Source: Guillardia theta CCMP2712 (taxonomy: Eukaryota; Cryptophyceae; Pyrenomonadales; Geminigeraceae). From it: a stretch of 64,000 nt of DNA. A model generated the notes under the pieces. The model did no database searches. It was not told the origin of the DNA and saw only the letters and a list, made by a program, of their open reading frames with translations. A program made the translations under genes and the position numbers. The stretch covers positions 588,578-652,577 of the forward strand of contig NW_005434653.1 in assembly GCF_000315625.1 (NCBI RefSeq), read 5' to 3'. Positions 1 to 10,315 of the stretch are shown here, piece after piece. Numbering within the stretch: the first letter of the stretch is position 1; each line of letters opens with the position of its first letter.

Positions 1-147
1 GAGGAGGTCAAGGAAGAGGAGGAGGAGCAGTTGGTGAAGGAGGAGAGAAGGAGCAGGAGGAGGGGGAGGAGGGGGAGGGGGAGGAGGAGGATTTCGAGAA
101 GGAGGAGCAGCAGCAGCAGCAGGAGCAGCAGCAGGAGCAGCAGGAGC

Positions 148-206
<59 letters not shown>

Positions 207-775
207 CAGGAGCAGGAGCAGGAGATAGCAATGGAGACAATGCTGAAGCTAATGGAGATGATAACGACGACGATGCGAATCACGGTGTTCGAAAGGATTG
301 AGATGATAAGGATTTATCATTACCAGATATTGGTGATGGCGATGAAATCATGATGGGGTTGGTGATGATGTGATGGGGATGATATTGGTGCAGAGCATGA
401 TGGAGATGATGGTAGAAAGGACTGAAACAATGTTCTTGATGATGCTGCTGCTTCTGATGGTGGCGGTGTTTGGTAGTGGCGATGATGACAACGACGACGT
501 ACGGCAGCGACGACAAAGAAGGAGATGGAGATGCTCATGAAGAACATCTTAATTGTGGAAATGATCGAATCAGTATCTGAATTTGTGAAATCTTCATGCA
601 AATGAAAATGATGTCAATGATGATTGTTGTTGATGATGACGGGAATGCTTGTAATATGGAAATGTTGATGATACTGGAGTTACAAACGATGATTCTGAAG
701 AGGTAGAAGATCATGACAACGATGTTGCGAGATAAAAGGCTTTTCACGAACCAGGACTTGTAGGTCAATGAATAA
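1..775. repeat. Purine-rich GAG/CAG tract passing into degenerate GAT-rich DNA
   Basis: Bases 1-225 are nearly pure GGA, GCA and GGAGCA repeats. One forward frame (from base 3) reads as a Glu/Gln-rich protein segment that stays open to about 350. Bases 225-760 are a degenerate GAT/GAC/AAT-rich tract with stops in all frames. This could be the acidic end of a gene lying left of the window, but no splice pattern or domain supports one. Confidence 0.5.
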
Positions 776-918
776 GTGACTAACAATAATTCATGCAGCG
801 ACCTTTACTTTTGGGCATTTTTTCAGAGAGCACGAGAGAATAGAAAAAACAAAATATCGTGTGTAACTCTTATGGTCTCCTGTATTGATTTTAAAGTGAG
901 ATCTTTGCAAGAAGAGAA

Positions 919-1127
919 ATGTTCATGCTCGTCAAGGACAAGGAACAACCTGAATCGGTTGTCCATCAACATGGATATGATGTAAGTTATGATTTCCTTT
1001 CCCTGGCACTTTGTTTCTGCACAAGGGCGTCGATCACCCATACCAACTCTTCACGAGCCTCATGCAAGACATCGCATTACATGCCTCTCCTTCAGCTCAA
1101 ACAGCATCATTATCCTTTTTCGTGTGA
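919..1127 (+). CDS. Possible small two-exon gene or 3' end of a gene
   Basis: An ATG at 919 opens 21 codons ending at a strong donor (GTAAGT at 982). A 44-nt intron ends in an AG at 1025, and 33 further codons run in phase to a TGA at 1125-1127. The predicted 54-residue product has no recognisable domain. Intron length and phase match the other genes in the window, which is the only support. It may instead be the last two exons of a longer gene, because a pyrimidine-rich acceptor lies upstream near 827. I cannot assign a function. Confidence 0.25.
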
Positions 1128-1354
1128 AAGATCTGTTCTCTCCTCCAATGCACTGATGATGACAATCGTGATATCAAAAATCATATACGCTCGTTGTTGA
1201 GTTCTCTTGTTAAACTTTCTCACGCACACAATCGCTCCTCCTCTTCCGCTGCCCCGTCCTTTACCTCCTTCTCCTGCATCGCCTCGCATCTCTCCTCTTT
1301 CATCGTCTTTCGCCTTCCCTCTCATCTCTCTCTCCTCCTGATCTGCCTCCTCCA

Positions 1355-1560
1355 TCCCATCCCTTCCCTTCCCTTCCCTTCCCTCCCCTTCCCTTCCCTT
1401 CCCTTCCCTTCCCTCCCCTTCCCTTCCCTTCCCTTCCCTTCCCTTCCCTGCCCTCCCCTTCCCCTGCCCTGCCCTGCCCTGCCCTGCCCTGCCCTGCCCT
1501 GCCCTTCTCTTCCCCTCCCTTCCTTTCCCTGCCCTGCCCTGCCCTTCCCTTCCCTTCGCT
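1355..1560. repeat. (CCCTT)n / (CCCTG)n pentanucleotide satellite
   Basis: A pentanucleotide array alternates between CCCTT, CCCCT and CCCTG units. It is open on both strands, so long Pro/Leu/Ser or Arg/Gly/Glu reading frames here are artefacts. It directly precedes a retroelement fragment. Confidence 0.9.
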
Positions 1561-1591
1561 TCGCTTTCCATTTCTCATCCTCCCCTGGCCG

Positions 1592-1850
1592 CATGGGAGG
1601 GTACCTGCCGTCGAGAACGAGGATCCCCGACTGTATCGATGACGCTCTGAAGACCAGCTTCGTTCAGCATCGACCGAATCGTACGAGTAAGGTTGTCATG
1701 CGCCGTGCAGTAGTGGATTTACTGGCAGAAGGTAAAAAGTGCCTCAAGCAAAACAAAGCAGCAACAAGCTAAACCTCCAGGCACACAGCGCACAGCGAGA
1801 AGCTGCACAATCACACACAAAACACAAGCCCGAAAAGAACCAGCACTGCG
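1592..1850 (-). mobile_element. Fragments of the RLE non-LTR retrotransposon, reverse strand
   Basis: Bases 1592-1707 are the reverse complement of the endonuclease-coding stretch found at about 60941-61062. Bases 1720-1850 are the reverse complement of the element's 3' untranslated tail (compare 60095-60237), ending at the shared terminus CAGTAAATCC. Read on the minus strand, the tail comes first and a 5'-truncated body piece follows after about 7 nt. That is the same order as in the large array at 56-64 kb. Confidence 0.85.
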
Positions 1851-1890
1851 AACCGTACAGAACCACACGTGACTGACAGTGGTCAGTCGA

Positions 1891-1990
1891 NNNNNNNNNN
1901 NNNNNNNNNNNNNNNNNNNNNNNNNNNNNNNNNNNNNNNNNNNNNNNNNNNNNNNNNNNNNNNNNNNNNNNNNNNNNNNNNNNNNNNNNN
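1891..1990. other. Assembly gap (100 N)
   Basis: Exactly 100 N, the usual placeholder for a scaffold gap of unknown size. The retroelement scrap with its hairpin (1871-1888) abuts the left edge, so repeats probably caused the break. Confidence 0.98.
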
Positions 1991-2426
1991 AATGAATATC
2001 ATGACTCGGTAGGTGGGGTGAGAGTTTGATTAGGCGGGGTAGGGGTACTGTTGGCGCCATTTCCCGTGCCGAAATATGGGAGGAGCGAAGGTGAGAGTGA
2101 GGCGAGGAGGAGGAGGAGGAGGAGGAGGAGGAGGAGAAGGATGAGGAGGATGAGAAGGATGAGGAGGAGGAGCTGTAGAAGCAGCAGGATCAGCAGGCGT
2201 TAGTGTGAAATCCACCGAATGTGCTAGAGCAGACGCTGAAGGAACGGACGTGGTAAGTGGGCTGGTCGTAGAAAGTAGGGTCAGGATGTGAAGGTGTATG
2301 TGGGGGCGGGCGGGGCGGGGGGGGGGAGGCAGAGTACGGAAAAACATATTTCTGAAATTTGCTGACCATGAGATGCTCAGATGTATCATCGTATCATAGT
2401 TTGCTGAACCAAGTGAGCACGGTGCA
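1991..2426. other. RAD54 upstream region with (GGA)n tract
   Basis: This holds a GGGGTAGGGG motif at about 2037-2046, a TTGGCGCC element at 2051-2058 (weakly E2F-like), a GGA repeat at 2104-2175 and a G-run near 2317. No convincing exon is visible. A first exon beginning at the ATG near 2076 is possible but not supported. Confidence 0.4.
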
Positions 2427-5400
2427 ATGAAGAGGAAAGGAGTGATTTGTCCTTGCTGTTCGGAGCATGTCTTGGAGCGATTTGACGCAGATGAAGTTAG
2501 TGGATGGTTATGTCCAAATTTCAAGTCGTATGAGCGTGGGAAATCATGCCATGTATTGGTGACACAAAAGGAATACCAAGAGCTCTTGGCCGAGGCAGAA
2601 CCCAACGACGATGAACCAAAGGAGCTTCTTTCAGATCAGAAGAAGAGAAAAACGGATACAAGTGCATCTCTGGATGAAACTTTTGATCCAGAATCTGAGA
2701 GCACAGAAATGGAGGAGAACGAGGAGGCGTTTGATGAGCTGCCAGCTCAAAATGTAGATGTGCGGTTGGTAAGTGATTGCCTCCAAGTGACAAGACAACC
2801 TGCTTGTGGCCTGTTGTCTCTCAATGAGGTAGACCACATCTTGAAAGGAGCCTTCGTCGCTCCCCGAGGCGAGTTCATCTCATACCTTGACTGAGCATGA
2901 AGGGTTGGGGTGACTTGATTGCAGGATCTGACAGCAGGCAGCTTCGAGGAATTTCGAGGTATGATAACAAGACCACGTGTTTGAAGACCATCTGATAGGA
3001 CTCGCAGAGATGAAGGAGCCCCTGACAACCGCAAGAAACGCATGGGCGTCAGACTTCCCTTCAGTGCCTTCAACATCAAGCCGGGAGAGAACACCCTGCG
3101 CATCCCAGTCAAAGTGATGGATGCAGGACAAGAGTTGACCTTCTGATTGCTGCTGTAGGTGGATCAGGAACCGCAACGCCCCACACAGATGACCGGTAGA
3201 AACATGTCCTCGAGGTCATTGGTTCTTATGGCTTCACTGCAGAGGATGAGTTGGCACTGGAACCCCTTGTCCTGTGGGATTCCAATGGCGACGTCAATTC
3301 AGCTGAGGTGGTACGATCGCATTGTTTCTTGTCACTGTGACATTCAGTGAAGAATCAACAGCAAATTCCGCAAGCAACACCTGAAAGTGGAGCAGCAGTG
3401 GAGTACGAACATGCATTTGTTAAAAAGGCAAAGATGTCTCTGGATTTGTATAGGAAAGCAAAGGTACCATCCCATCTGATCCTGAACAACCTGACGCGTA
3501 TATAAGAACCTTCAACCCAATTGTGTTGTGGTGGAGCCATTTTTGTGCAGGTTACTATGTGTTGTTATTTGAAGCAAGTTGTCTCAGCTGCATCAGGTTT
3601 TTGCGCGAGCATCAGCGTCAAGGAGTTCAGTTCATGTTTGAATGCGTTACTGGCCTGGTTAATTTTTCTGTGTTTAGACTCGAAAATGCAGCTGACAAAT
3701 TCGAACTAGAGAAACTTTGGGGGGTATGGCTGTGTGTTGGCAGATGATATGGGTCTTGGGAAAACCTTTCAGGTGCATATTCTCGCTGGATCCTTCCTTT
3801 TTGACAATCATGCAGAGCGTGACATTGCTTTGGACACTTTTGACGCAGGGTATTGAAGGAAAACCGACGATCACACGAGTATCTGCTTGTTCTCATTGTC
3901 GTGCCGCGACTGAATCTGTATTCAGGCCGCTGTCATCTGCCCAACAAGTCTAGTCAAGGTTTTGACGGATCCTTTTCTGCATCAGATTTCTAACCTTGAT
4001 CTTGTTCAGAACTGGGCCAATGAAATTACAAAGTGGTTGGGTGATCGACTAGATGTATCGTCTATTTGCCTTGTAATTCCAATGTCCTTACGTTTCATGG
4101 ATGCAAGGGAGGTGTTTTAGCCTTGAGCGAGAGCGCTCGTGAAGACGTGATCGACGCTATCAATCGCTATACGCGCAAAGGAATTTACCAACGTGAACGA
4201 AAGTGTGTCATTTGCTATGGTAAGGCTAGTACTCAGTGGATAATCGCAGATTTCCACCTGTCTTGATTATCAGCTACGAAACATTCCGCATCCATGCAGG
4301 TAGGTTTCATTGTCATACTTCGTTGACTTTACATGACTCTCATGCAGAGCGATTTGCTGCAAATGGACCAGAGTTGATAATCTGCGATGAGGCAAACAAC
4401 AATTTTGACTGTGGGTTGATCTCGACTTATTTGTCTGTTTTTAACGTAACAGGCTCATCGTCTAAAGAACGACAAAACGATCACTAACAAGGTGGGCAGT
4501 AGTGCAGTCCTTGTTTCACTCATTGTCTATTGCAAGGCTTTGGCTTCCCTTCCCTGCCTTCGCAGGGTTTTACTTTCGGGAACTCCAATGCAGGTAAGGT
4601 CTCCTTCGCTGCTATCCCGGAGGATTGATGTGGCTGCAGAATGATTTGGAAGAATTTTTCGCAATGGTTGATTTCACAAATCCTGGTGTGGAAAAGGAGT
4701 GTTGGAAGGTGCCGTTTTCTCACATACATGGTTTAGGTGTGCTAGGGACTGCTGCACAATTCAGAAAGATGTATCAGTCGCCTATTCTTACGGGTCAATC
4801 CGTCCAAACGATTTCGCACCTTCATCTGACGGCAACATCCGCAGGACGCGAGCCGGATGCTACTGAGTCTCAGCGAGAGAAAGGTATCTACAACAAAACT
4901 GATCGAGGTGTCAGAGTTGAGTTGATCTACTTGTGTAGGCAACGAGGCCCAGGGAGCTCTATCCAACCTTGTCAACATCTTCATACTGCGACGAACAAAC
5001 GAGGTAGGACTCTTGTGTCTGTGTTGCATTCACTGATGAACATCACTCTCCAGCTTTTATCGAAGCATCTTCCTCCAAAAGTTGTGCAGCTGGTCTGTTG
5101 TAAACTTTCTCCCTTGCAAATTCAGTTGTACAGGTTCGAGCGTATTTATCCAAATCGGGCAATTTGACTTTTTTTGGCACAGAGCCATCAGTAGCTCAAA
5201 GGATGTGATGCGCATGTGTAAAGGAACAGGAAAGACTACAAAACAGGTTGGCGGCTTAAACGTTTGTTGTATTCCCTGAAATCCATGTCTAGGTTCTCGC
5301 CTGTATTACTTCTCTGAAGAAATTATGCAACCACCCAAAGCTTATTTTCGATGTCATTCGAGCAGCACAAAGTATGCCTGCACTCTCCAGTTACATCGTC

Positions 5401-6934
5401 TCTGAGCTTTCCGTCAGACTCGGGCAGTCATGATGCTGCTGGACTGGAGGTAAACGCACGTTGCCGTTGAGGTTTCATGCATGACCTATGGTTGACAAGA
5501 ACTGCATTGGTCTGTTTCCTGCCGAGTTTTACATGTCAAGAGCTGGCCAGAGTCTCCCAATGTCCGAGTAAGAGCATACGTGTAAGCACTCACCAACTCT
5601 CTGGTGACCACTGTGCAGGTTTTCCGGGAAACTGGCTGTCCTCGAGCGAATGTTGCACATCCTGTACCATGAGAAGAAAGAAAGGATTGTTCTCATATCA
5701 AACTACACCCAGGTGAGAGATCAGGATAGTCACAAGTGTGTTGAGAGCATGTCAGACTCTGGATCTATTTCAAAACATTTGTCGAACATGCAACTATCCC
5801 TTTGTGCGATTGGATGGTACAACGTCCGTCAAGAAACGACAAAAACTGGTGAAGTCGCTCCCAAGGCTCACTGATGCGCTGAACGCATTCCTACAGGTGG
5901 ATGTCTTCAACGACCCTACCCAGCATCAGTTCGCCTTCCTGTTGAGCAGCAAGGCTGGTGAGCAGCCGGTCTCCATGTGTTCCTCCTGATCCAACATGCA
6001 GGCGGCTGCGGCTTGAACCTCGTTGGAGCTTCCCGACTTGTCCTGTTCGACCCTGACTGGAACCCAGCCAACGACAAACAAGTCTCGCCCTCATCGTTCT
6101 TGTGCGCAACTCAAATCTGCGCAGGCGGCCGCGCGAATCTGGCGAGACGGGCAGAAGAGAAGGTGCTGACGCCGGTGGTCGACGAGCTTTCTGACTGGTT
6201 TGCAGAGTGTTCGAGTACAGATTCTTCTCCACTGGAACGATAGAGGAGAAGGCAAGGAAACGCGCAGACTGCCGGGGAAGTGAAACTTTCTTCACTCAGG
6301 TGTATCAGCGTCAGTTGTCCAAGGAAGGCTTGCAGGTGCTTCGCTTGAGAGCATTGCGACACGCACAGCACTGACCAGTCGCAGGGAGGTCTCTTCGAGT
6401 CCGAGCTTCAGGTCACGCCCTGCCAGCACCTGCTGCTCGCCCGCTGACGACCAACAAGATGCAAAGCGTCTCCACAGAAGACCTCCGAGATCTCTTCACT
6501 CTGAGGTCTTTCTGCTCCGGGGGTCCACGGGACTGTGACAGCCATGGCACAGGACCGACACAGTCTCCGACACCTTCGACTCGCTCACGCTTCAGGCTCC
6601 CATGCGCGCTGAGCAGGTCAAGAGCAGGGAGCAGGTTTGGTACTGAGACAGGAACAGGATGGGTTCCCCTCCATGGAGGACCTCCACCTCTGGGGCCACC
6701 ATGACTCTCCCGATACAGTAACTGCCTGTGAACAGAGGGAGGTGCGAGTAACCTGACCCTGCCGCCTTGTAGGTCGTGGACGACGTACTCCAGAGGGCCT
6801 GGGAGGGAGTGATATCCTTTGTCTTCAGGTACCAGCGACTGTTTCCCTCCTCCTTCTCCTCCTCGTCCTCCTCACCCGTTGCCGGCAGCTGCAAAGTTGA
6901 AGGCAATCCGGACAAGCTGACGATCGGATCTTGA
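2427..6934 (+). CDS. RAD54: RAD54 family DNA translocase (SNF2 ATPase)
   Basis: RAD54 is a SWI2/SNF2 ATPase that works with RAD51 in nuclear homologous recombination. About 15 or more short exons give the family blocks in order: [19 protein letters not shown] (about 3600-3660); Walker A in [17 protein letters not shown] (3723-3772); [11 protein letters not shown] (about 4012); [13 protein letters not shown] (4264-4302); DEAH split by an intron (4386-4461); [19 protein letters not shown] (5932-6040, interrupted by an intron); [11 protein letters not shown] (6050-6082); [10 protein letters not shown] (6133-6160); GTIEEK (6237-6252). The family's C-terminal WGHH motif (about 6690) and a [10 protein letters not shown] segment (6774) precede the TGA at 6932-6934. 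Family membership is certain. The amino terminus is less so: the first exon (ATG 2427) encodes a Cys-rich segment (CPCC, then two more Cys) and an acidic stretch that I do not know from RAD54, and could belong to a separate gene. One intron (4392-4452) has a GC donor. Confidence 0.9.
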
Positions 6935-7496
6935 GCTCCTCTACCCTGCCTCTCCTCCTGCTCCTCCTCTTGCTCCTCCTCTTGCTCCTCCTCCTGCGTC
7001 TCCTCCCGCCTCTTTCTCTCTCCTCTTCTTCATCTCCCCCTTCCATCCCTCAACTCTACTCCCACGCTTTTCCCTCTTTTGCCTTATCCTTCCTGTAGTT
7101 TTCTGTCGTCTCAGTGTAGAATCTTGATAGCAAAATGTTCCTTTCTTGCTGCAATGAAATGTTTCAACCCTCCTCCCCTCTTCCTCTCTACCCGTTTGTA
7201 ACCTTGATCCTCTCCCCTCCCGTCTCGTCCCTCCCCTCCCCTCCCTCCCCCGTTCCATCTGCTCCCGTGGACCATCAAATTAAATGTTCACTTGCGCCCC
7301 GTCCCAAACAGGATTCCCTGCCCTACCCCCGTCAACCTCCTCCCTGCCACCCCCCTTGCATCCCCCCCCCCCCCCCCTCCCTCCCGCTGTCACCACCATC
7401 ATCTCTCTGCCCCTTCCTCCTCCGCCTGCCTCGTCCGCATCTCTACCTGCCGCATCCCTTCCTCCCTCTTCGCCTCCCTCAGCCTCCCTCCCTCGC
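6935..7496. other. Pyrimidine-rich intergenic DNA
   Basis: CT-rich low-complexity sequence between RAD54 and the ankyrin gene, including a C-run at 7362-7376. Reading frames here are Pro/Ser or Arg/Glu repeats of no coding value. The core promoter of the ankyrin gene should lie here, but no box is clear. Confidence 0.5.
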
Positions 7497-10022
7497 ATGT
7501 CTGCGGTGAGCAGAGCTCAGCATGACTTGCTGACACTCTTTCTCCTGGTGCTCACCAGCGTGACGGGAGCAGGAGGGAACGGAGTGTTGAGGCAACTACA
7601 GCTCCGAGGAGGAGGAGTCGACGCCTGCCTGCATGGCGACCTTGAGCATGACAGACTGTCCAAGTCACAGGCGGCGGCGAGCAGGAGGGTCATGGTGGAG
7701 GAGAGCGAATGGGAGGACACTATGAGGCAGAGGATCAAGTCTTTCACAGAGAGCGTCCGATCCCTCGCTGAGGAGGAAGCAGTTTCCCTTCAAGCACCAG
7801 AAACTTCACTCGTCCCCCTGCCGCTAAGTCGCCAGGCCTCAGGCATGCAGCACCCCAGGAGGTTGCCCGGCCCCCCAGCAACAACAGCAAGACGAGCCCG
7901 CAGGTTCAGAGTCAGCACAATTCCTCCATCAAGGTTGCCGAGAGCAACAGGAGCAAGCAAGCAGCTAGCGGGAGTGAGAAGCCCGAGGACCCTTATGCTG
8001 GCTACGAGACGATGGAGCTGGAGAGCTCGGAAGAGGTCAGTGCCCTGCTCACCGTAAGACGATGACGAGTTGGTGAAGGATCGCCCCATGTTTCAAGAGC
8101 CGTCGAGAGTCACGAGGAGAAAGCTCCAGGTAACTGACTTGCTCAGTCTTGTTGTCCTTGAGCATGATGCCAGGAAAAACGTAAACAGAAGCATCTCTCC
8201 GTATCCCTTCCTCTTCCTCTTCCTCTTCCTCTTCCTCTTCCTCTTCCTCTTCCTCTTCCTCTTCCTCTTCCTCTTCCTCTTCCTCTTCCTCTTCCTCTTC
8301 CTCTTCCTCCCTCCCCCGCCTCCCCTTCCTCTCCTCCTCCTCCCATCTTTGGCCCTCTCTTCTCTTTTACTCTCTCCCCCTCTCCATCCTCTCCTCTTTG
8401 CTCTGCTTTCCTTGACTTCGTTTCATTGCTTATCCTCCCTTCTCGCCTTTTTTCGTTTCCACATTGACATTTCGCTCAGTCGATTTTGCAAACAAAGTGA
8501 AAGACGTGGTGAGTTTATCACATAGCATGCGATGGAAGGTAACAGTGCAAATGTCAGTCACCTTTCAAGCGGAATTTCGTGATGGAGTTGAACAACGTGA
8601 GCATTGTTGAGAGCGTTCAACCTGTTTGATCGATCATTACCAGGAATTTAACAAACTGAAGATCCGTACAAAGTGACACTCGATCGCGATAGGAATGCCA
8701 CATGAGTCACTGAACCACCCCGTGCAGACATGCTACCAACATCTCGAGCGAAGACTTGATGGCAGTCAGTTTGATCGAGGCTGTTCGGTGAGTCTCTTCC
8801 TGCCGATGTTGCATGTGCTGCTGACACAATGAAGAAACAACAACACAGAAAGCGTTCTGCGAGCCATTTCCGAGGGAGCCAACGTAAATCCTGCCCATTA
8901 TGATTGTTCAATCATCAAAACCACATCCTCCCCCTACTCCTCTCCCTCCCTCTACTCCTTTCCCTCCTCCCCGCCACCTCCTCTTCTTTCCTCTTCCTTC
9001 TTCCCCTTCCCCCTACCCCTCGCCCTCATCTCTTCCTCTTCAACCTGACATGTTCCATCAGGTCGATCACGCAGGGCTCGCACAGACTCTAGCGCAGAAG
9101 TCGCGCATGATGAACGTCAGAGTCAGGCTGCATGGCGCCGCTTCTCCTCTCCATCACGCTGCTTCCTTGGGCCTGACTGAGGTTTTCTTTCCTGCCAAGA
9201 TCTAGCTGCTCTCCTGAGCCCTGCTGTCAAGATCATGCAGATCTTGCTCGAGCATGGAGCGAGTGTTCACATCAACAACACGTTCGGGGTGAAGCTTCCT
9301 GCCATGATGTCCTCCTCTCTCTCTTTTGCTGCCTCCCCCATCGTTTCTCTCTTTCTCTCCTCCTGTTCTCCTCCTTGGTTGCTCTCCTGTTGTATCTTCT
9401 TTGCCTCCTCCTCCTCCTCCTCCTCCTCCTCCTCCTCCTCCTCCTCCTCAACTTCTCACGGCTGCATCTCTCAGGCTCCTCCTCTGCACTACGCAGCGTA
9501 CTGGAACAACATTAACGTGAGGCTCCTCCTGCCTCCTGCCTCCTCCTGCCTCCTCCTCCTCCTGCCTCCTCCTCCTCCTCCTCCTCCTTCTCCTCCTCCT
9601 CCTCCTCCTCCTCCTCCTCCTCCTCCTCCTCTCACCCTCTTGCAAGGCTGTGCATCTCCTCATGGAGGCCGGAGCGGATGTGAACGCGGCCAACGAGTGC
9701 TGCTGGACGGCTCTGCACCATTCAGCGCTCTCTCGCAGCCCGGTGAGGAGAGGAGGTTCGAGGGCTCGCGGTGACGGCGTGCAGGCCATGATGGAGCTGC
9801 TGCTGGCGTACGGGGGAGACCCTGGGAGGAAGACGGACGACGGGCACACAGTCTGGGACATGTCGAGGGACAGGCGAGGGTGACGGGTCGTGACTGGAGC
9901 CCTGACTCTTTTGCTGCAGATCTCATGTTGGGATGATGGACGCGCTCCGGCGATATGGATGGAGAGAGGAGGAGGAAGTGTTGGTGCTGGACGAGCCTGA
10001 GTGGTTGGGATGTACTCGATGA
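7497..10022 (+). CDS. Ankyrin-repeat protein with hydrophobic N-terminal leader
   Basis: Exons joined in phase from about 8490 to 10022 give an ankyrin domain. Repeats are recognisable as LIEAVRNNNTESVLRAISEG (about 8766-8880), PLHHAASLGLTE with ILLEHGASVHINN (9148-9280), PPLHYAAYWNNIN (9479-9517), LLMEAGADVNAANECCWTAL (9655-9714) and MELLLAYGGDPGRKTDDGHT (9790-9850). A short tail ends at TGA 10020-10022. Upstream exons run in a compatible direction back to an ATG at 7497, whose product begins with a signal-peptide-like segment (DLLTLFLLVLTSVTGAGG) followed by a Ser/Gln-rich region. Whether leader and ankyrin domain are one gene depends on splicing between about 7830 and 8500, which I could not close in phase everywhere. 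Ankyrin repeats mediate protein-protein binding; the partner is unknown. Long CTC repeats occupy two of its introns (9409-9448 and 9530-9632). Confidence 0.7.
8208..8309. repeat. (CTTCCT)n hexanucleotide microsatellite in an intron
   Basis: About 17 near-perfect CTTCCT units, flanked by CT-rich DNA, lie inside the long intron that begins at about 8129 in the ankyrin gene. It is one of many cases here where an otherwise tiny intron has been expanded by a simple repeat. Confidence 0.95.
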
Positions 10023-10315
10023 CTTTGATTATGACTGTAACTTCAACGGTAGTACTAACGGTAAATGCCATACGCTCATCACGTGACCCCGTCCTGTGTG
10101 AACATTCACGGTTCGGCCGCAGGCCAGCTGGGCCCGGGCCGATCAACGGCTGACAGTGACTCCGGCGACCGTCGGACTCGGGACCCGGACTCTACTGAGT
10201 GCCACTGGGCCGGGCCCGGCAGCGGCCGGGCCGCCGGGCCCGGGGGGCACCGGCAGTGTGTGACTCGCGGCTGAGTCACAAGTTCAAGCTTTTTGAAACG
10301 GATTTGTAACGGTCT
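10023..10315. repeat. GC-rich dispersed repeat core
   Basis: Bases about 10115-10265 are extremely GC-rich, with GGGCCCGGGCC and CCGGGCCGG blocks and TGACTCGG/CTGAGT boxes. The same composition and motifs recur at 20040-20500, 22160-22300, 50226-50740 and 55806-56110. No coding potential is seen. Confidence 0.6.

Noticed and set aside
1110-1772. Long open frames on both strands over the CCCTT array
   Set aside because: The pentanucleotide repeat has no stop in several frames; the products are Pro/Leu or Arg/Gly/Glu repeats and not proteins.
8070-8525. 151-codon frame encoding poly-(Leu-Phe)
   Set aside because: Produced by the CTTCCT microsatellite lying in an intron of the ankyrin gene.
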